From positions 953,963-977,424 of the forward strand of contig NW_009242971.1 of the NCBI RefSeq assembly GCF_000388065.1: a stretch of DNA of 23,462 nt. Direction: 5' to 3'. Positions within the stretch are counted from its first letter, which is position 1. Each line of letters starts with the position of its first letter. This document shows, in pieces, positions 18,901-23,462 of this stretch. A model generated the notes under the pieces. It was not told where the DNA came from. It worked only from the letters and a program-made list of their open reading frames with translations, and did not search any database. This DNA comes from Fonticula alba. Its lineage: Eukaryota; Opisthokonta; Rotosphaerida; Fonticulaceae. Made by a program: the position numbers and the translations under genes.

Positions 18901-20943
18901 GCTGGTCGAAGAGCCGGCCGAGGAGGTCACCGTGGAGGCCATCCCCCTGTCGGATGTGCCGACAGACGCCCTGCTGTCGCTGGTCATCCTGCAGGTGTCC
19001 CTTCGCCTGCCGGGAACTCTCTTCGATGGTGATGTCTCCTCGGTGCCCGGTGGCTCCTGCCTGGAAGTGAGCTCGTCGCATATGGATTCCCCGGCGCAGG
19101 GGTTCTTCGACTCGTTGGCTATCCCCTCGCACCTGGGTGCTTTCCCGCGGGCGGCCCTTCGCCAGACCATCCCCGATGGGGCCCTTGTCGAGGCGGACCT
19201 AACTCTGGCCTTTATGGAGCTCTGGACCCGCATCGCGTGGGGTGCGTATGGGGTTCCCTCTGCGCGGCCCTTCCTCCCCCCCCCCCCGTCGGGGGCCTGT
19301 TTGTGCTGCTTTCCTTTCGCCCCTTTCCCCTCTCCCCTCCGAGGCTGACCCCCCTATCCCTGCCACAGATCCCCAGACCTTTGCCACGTTGCTGGTGGAT
19401 CATAGCACCAAGCTCGGTGAGGTGACTGGTGCCCCGGGCTGTGTGAGTTTCTTGACACAGGTGGCGCTGGCTGGGTACATCCTCCAGTGGCCGATCGCCG
19501 AGCCGGACTACCACACCCCGGCCCTGGTGGCGATCACCTTGTTGCTGATGCTCCTGGCTCGTGGGTCTCTCGGCGTCGCGGACTCGCGACTGGAGAGCCT
19601 GCTCCCGGCGTCGGCTTTCTTGGCCGTTCTGCGCCCGGTGATGTCCTTCTTCCCGGCGTGTTCCTTCCAGCCGGCCGCCCTACTTGCGACGCCCCTGACC
19701 CCGGCTACAGTGGTCATCTTCCTGGACTTGTTGCTGTCCATCGATCTGTCCGATTCCGGCGCGTCGTCGTTGGCTGAGCGTGCGTTCATCCGTCCTCTTT
19801 GCCTTTCTCATCGGGCTTTGTTTCTTCCTTTCCTTCCTTCCTCTTCTCCTCCTTCTTGTTCTTCTTCCTCTTCCCCTGTACCCACCCACTCATGTCCCTT
19901 GTTTCGGCCGCTTCCCTGTTCTTAGTCTATCCCTCGGTCACCGGGGCGGACTTCGCCCGGAGCACGGTTGCCTGCTTCCAGGCGACTTCGACCTCGGTCC
20001 GGCGCTTCACCGGGGTGGCGGCCGCCATCGAGGCTCTCGGGGCCATCTCGGCACTGCGCCTGTTGAGAGCCCTGCTTCCCCATAACTCCGACTCGGGGGA
20101 GATCCGTGCCCTGAGCACCGGGCTCGGTCAGCAGCTGTCTCCCTCGTCGCTGTCCTGGTGGTGGCTTGAGCCATCCGATCAGCTGGGCGCCCCGGCTGGC
20201 GCGGATGAGGAGGACGACGAGGAGGGGGCTCCCTGCCTGCAGGAGGCACTGGCCTCTTCGCTTGGCGCGGGCCTGCCCATTCTCTTTGGCTATTTTGCCT
20301 CGCCAACTGCTTGCATCCTGGCCACCAAGGATTTGTTCGACCCGCCATCGGCCTTCGGCAAGTTCGGCCTCGAGCTTGTTGCCTGCATCATTCGGCCGCT
20401 GTTTGATGGGGATTCCGTCCTCTCGGGCGATGTGGCCATGGATGACGTGTGTGCCGCGCTGGAGGCGGCTCTTCGCGCAAGCGTGGCCCTCTTGACGGCC
20501 TTCCCCCCGGGAGCGTCCCCAGGGGACAATTTTGCCAGCTGGCTTTTCGGAGCCATGTCCAAGCCGGCCACCGGGTCCGATCCCTCGAGCGATCCGATGT
20601 CGGCCCGGCGCAAGTGGGCTCTGGAGGCGGTATCCATCACTCGTGTGCTGGTGGCCCCGGTGCTGGTGGCCGGCGCCTTGCAGATTGGCGGCGCCACGGC
20701 TTCGGAGGACATGGACGTCTTGGCGGCCGCCCTCCAGGCCGACACGCCCCTGGTGCACCTGGTCCCAAGCGCGCTAAATGCCATCCGCCGGTCGCTTCAG
20801 CGGGCCGGGTGCCTTGAGCCGCTGGTGGACATTCTCGCCGCTCCGCCGGGCTATTGTCACATTCATGATACCACCGGTGAACTGTTGGCCCGCGCGACTG
20901 AAGCCTTGCTGTGGTTCTTGGAGGAGGGTGCGTTCTCTTTCCC

Positions 20944-20993
<50 letters not shown>

Positions 20994-23316
20994 GTCTCCA
21001 TATCCTGATCAGCCCCGAGCCCTGTCTTCTCGCCTGTCTGACCCTTTTGTCCTTCCTTTCTCCTCCCTGCAATTCCATCCTCGACCCGGGCCGTTGCTCC
21101 TGCTCTTGCTGTTGCCATCGTACACAGAGCTGTCCACGCGCGAGCTGATTCGCAGCAATGCGGCCAAGTTCCTGGTTGAGCAGTTGGCCGCCTGCTCACA
21201 CGCTGGCAGCGCTGCACTGGCCGACTCGCCGACCAGCGCCGCGGCCAATGTCACTCCTGCGCAGGCGGCTAACCTCTGGCGGCAGCGCCGGGTAGCTGGA
21301 GCCGCCGTGGCGGCCCTCTGCCGGCTGACATCGGCGGATGACTCGTCTCGCCAGGCGGTCCTGCGGGCTGGGCGCCACCGGCTGCTTCTGACCATGCTGT
21401 CGAATGCGGTGGCCCAGGCGCCGGTGCGCTTGGCACACCGGGACCCGGAGACCGGCTTTGGTCTTTGGGCACCGGGGCACTTCACCCTGGGCCAGGACCG
21501 GGTACCGGGCCCTGCCAATGGGGGGGACAGCCTTGGGGCTGGGTTCGCCACATGCGACACGGCCACCACCCTGTACCGGGCGGTGGAGTTGCTGGGCAAC
21601 CTGGCCCACGATGCGGATCCCATTCGTTTGTTGGATGCAGCCGATGCCCCGGGGATTCTAATGACCGTCCTCGCCCGGTTCCATGGCGGACAGGCGGTTG
21701 ACGGCGGCGGCGGCGGCGGCGGCGCCGAGGGTCCTGGCGACCGGGCGCCGGCCTATCGTGATGAAGAGCTGGCTCTGGCTGCGGCGGTGGCCCTGCACAA
21801 TCTGTCCCTGGACCCGGTGGCTCGGGCATCGCTCCATCGTGATGGGGCCTTCGGGCCACTGGTGGCCTTGGCCTGCCTCCGGGCGGATCTCCTGCCGGAG
21901 GTGGGAACCGCCGGGGCGACCGAGGTGCCCAAGCGCGAGCGCGGTGTCTGCGCCGGGCCCAGCCCGGCACGCACCGTGCAGCGCCTGCTACTCCGTGTGT
22001 TGCTGAATGTGTGCCAGGAGCCGCAGCATCTGGTGGAGTTGTACTGCCTGGCGGCGCATGGGGCCATCGGCCGGGTGGCCGATGCGGCCACCGCCCTCCC
22101 GAACCCGGGGGATGTAGATGAGGAGTTGGCCGACATTTCCGCCGTGTCGACCTACCTCCTGGCGGCGGTGAGTGCCATTACCCCGGAGGATCTGGCCGCA
22201 CATGCGGACGCCAATGAGGAGGGCGACACGCAGGAGGCCGGTGACGCGGATCTGGATGACGCGCCCGAGTCGGGCAAGGTACGTCATTGCTTTTGGCCCG
22301 TGTGCCATCGCCTCTGCTGGTGTGGGTTTCTCTTGCTCCCTCGTCCGTCTCCATTCTGACTGTCGGTCCCGTGTGCGGCTCCGCGTGTGTAGCTCTGGCT
22401 CCGACTGTCCTACAGCGGGACCACTCGCATGGCAACCATTCGCCGGCCGACCGCGGATCGGCCTCTGCGCAAGGCACATCTGGATGCGGTGGCCCGGCAG
22501 CGCTTCGGATCGGCCACGGCCGGCGTGTCGGCCGGGCGCATGGTCTTCTGGCACTGCGACTCCGAGGGAACGGAGCTGGCCATCGCGGCCGACGACGAGG
22601 CGGCCTACGTGTCGGAGATCCTGCTGGCCGGCGTGGCCGGGAGTGATGCCGATGCTCGGCTGACCTTGTCTCTGCGGTTGGCCATTCAGCCGCCAGGGGC
22701 CGGGGATTCGGACGATCCGGGGGCCCCGCCGCCCCCGTCCCTGGAGGCGGCCCCTCAGCGTGGGCGCCTGTTGGACGAGCTCCGGTTGATCTCCTCCATG
22801 GCCTCCAAGGGCGAGGAGGTGGCCACTGGTGTGATGGTTCCCCCGACCGGGGCGGTCACCTCGGCCTTTGGGCTGAAGAAGGTGGACCATGAGCAGATCG
22901 CTCGCGAGCGTGACGAGCGCCGTCGCCGCGAGAACCCGGTCGAGGCCCAACGCCAGGACATGTTGGCGTCCATCCGTCTGAAGGCCGCGCAGGCCGGCGA
23001 CGGGGACCTCTCGATCACCGACGCCGCGGCTGCCGTGGGAGTGAAGCTTCGCTCGGTCGAGCGCCACGCGCCTAAGCCAGTCTCCGATCCCCACGAGAGC
23101 AGTACGTTCTGCCGCCCTTTACTATGCTCTTCCTTCCCCCGGCAAGGGAGAAGACACATGAAGCTAACCTCCCCCTCCTCTCCCCTTCTCCCCTCCTCCC
23201 CGGCAGATTCTCTGATGCTGAATGTCGAGGCAGCCCGCCGGAGGATGGCCATCGCCGACGATCGCTACCACAACTCCTCCTCGTCAGACAGTGATTCCGG
23301 TGAGGATGACTGGTAG
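15996..23316 (+). CDS. Tandem-PH, armadillo-like, PB1-like protein with VCA-type C-terminus (10 exons)
   Basis: Exons 15996-16055, 16138-16185, 16348-16869, 17001-17174, 17429-19241, 19369-19779, 19926-20927, 21128-22278, 22393-23101 and 23207-23316 join in phase to 1999 residues. PH1 spans about 24-222 (GYLEKKSNSYRKFQRRWFVL, closing helix MDSWISVI) with a Ser/Gly/Asp-rich insertion of about 120 residues. PH2 spans about 259-383 (GTFKNWKSRYFVLRGYKLLY, conserved W377). A Pro/Ala/Glu linker follows to about 800, with PAVPEP and DPAADPA repeats. Residues about 870-1720 are helical armadillo-like repeats (clearest: AVALHNLSLDPVARASLHRDGA near 1565). Residues 1728-1812 resemble a PB1 domain with an OPCA-like D1783-SEGTELAIAAD-D1795. 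The C-terminus has MLASIR (1917-1922), GVKLRSVE (1943-1950), a helix LMLNVEAARRRMAIA, then Ser/Asp residues ending in EDDW. This resembles WH2, central and acidic modules that bind actin and Arp2/3. The actin role is inference; gene structure is well supported, the start exon less so. Confidence 0.8.
17228..17353. repeat. Long CT-rich microsatellite within an intron
   Basis: About 125 bases of CT repeats broken by short CCCCGC and CCGT units fill most of the 17175-17428 intron between the two halves that join PH1 and PH2. It doubles as an extended polypyrimidine tract. Confidence 0.9.
18805..18870 (+). repeat. Coding tandem repeat encoding DPAA units
   Basis: A 12-bp unit of the form GATCCTGCGGCC is repeated about six times and encodes Asp-Pro-Ala-Ala/Val units in the linker of the large PH/ARM protein. 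A second, shorter coding repeat (EPAVP units) lies at about 18090-18145. Confidence 0.85.
20945..20996. repeat. CT microsatellite within an intron
   Basis: About twenty CT units with a small TTT break lie near the 5' end of the 20928-21127 intron, far from the acceptor. Confidence 0.9.
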
Positions 23317-23340
23317 TCTGAGGATGTGCGCTTCCCCTTT

Positions 23341-23363
23341 TCTCTCTCTCTCTCTCTCTCTCT
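23341..23363. repeat. CT microsatellite downstream of the large gene
   Basis: Eleven CT units begin 25 bases after the TAG stop at 23314-23316, within the probable 3' UTR. The remaining sequence to the window end (23364-23462) is non-coding and becomes AT-richer near 23430-23450. Confidence 0.85.
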
Positions 23364-23462
23364 CCCCCTCTTGAGGGTGGTTCCATCTCTACTCTTGTCT
23401 GTCGCTTTCCCGTGTCCCGTTTAGGCTCAGAATATACAGTTTTATGACTCCGGTGACTCGGT

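Noticed and set aside
1-23462. tRNA or 5S rRNA genes, CRISPR arrays, insertion sequences or transposons
   Set aside because: I looked for B-box GGTTCGAATCC-like motifs, regular spaced repeats and transposase or reverse-transcriptase motifs and saw none. The repeats are simple microsatellites.

Overview
This window is nuclear DNA of a GC-rich, intron-rich microbial eukaryote. I model seven protein genes and 28 spliceosomal introns, plus one intronic snoRNA. Each intron is GT-AG, keeps the reading phase across its junction and in most cases restores a recognisable domain. Stop codons TAA, TGA and TAG all end genes, so the standard code fits. The F-BAR/C1/SH3/SH3 order of the first gene is the BZZ1 order of fungi, and splice sites, base composition and intron style would fit a holomycotan amoeba such as Fonticula alba. 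That organism call is an inference from general knowledge, not from any database match.

Layout from left to right: (1) 27-3215 +, BZZ1-like F-BAR protein with a C1 domain and two SH3 domains; (2) 4112-6049 +, leucine-rich-repeat protein with a basic, probably nuclear tail, not identified further; (3) 6611-7235 -, mitochondrial ribosomal protein uL30m; (4) 8928-10544 +, cytosolic ribosomal protein eS26, whose first coding exon is only the ATG and whose second intron carries a box C/D snoRNA at 9918-10002; (5) 12183-12781 +, mitochondrial ribosomal protein bL35m; (6) 13103-14271 -, ATP11/ATPAF1, the F1-ATPase assembly chaperone, convergent with bL35m; (7) 15996-23316 +, a 1999-residue, ten-exon protein with two PH domains, a long Pro/Ala-rich linker, armadillo-like helical repeats, a PB1-like domain and a C-terminus that looks like the WH2-central-acidic (VCA) module of Arp2/3 activators.

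The most interesting items are the last gene, which would be an actin nucleation-promoting factor of an architecture I do not know; the intronic snoRNA with an 11-nt perfect complement to the conserved CGGUAAUUCCA stretch of 18S rRNA; and the 5' splice sites, which read GTRCGY with C at +4 in 23 of 28 introns and never A. The genes are not an operon. By theme there are two cortical actin/membrane proteins (genes 1 and 7), three mitochondrial proteins (3, 5, 6) and cytosolic ribosome synthesis (eS26 and its snoRNA). Between genes lie long non-coding stretches full of homopolymer C/G runs and CT, CA, GA, GT, GGT and CCG microsatellites. Pyrimidine-rich strands track the direction of transcription.
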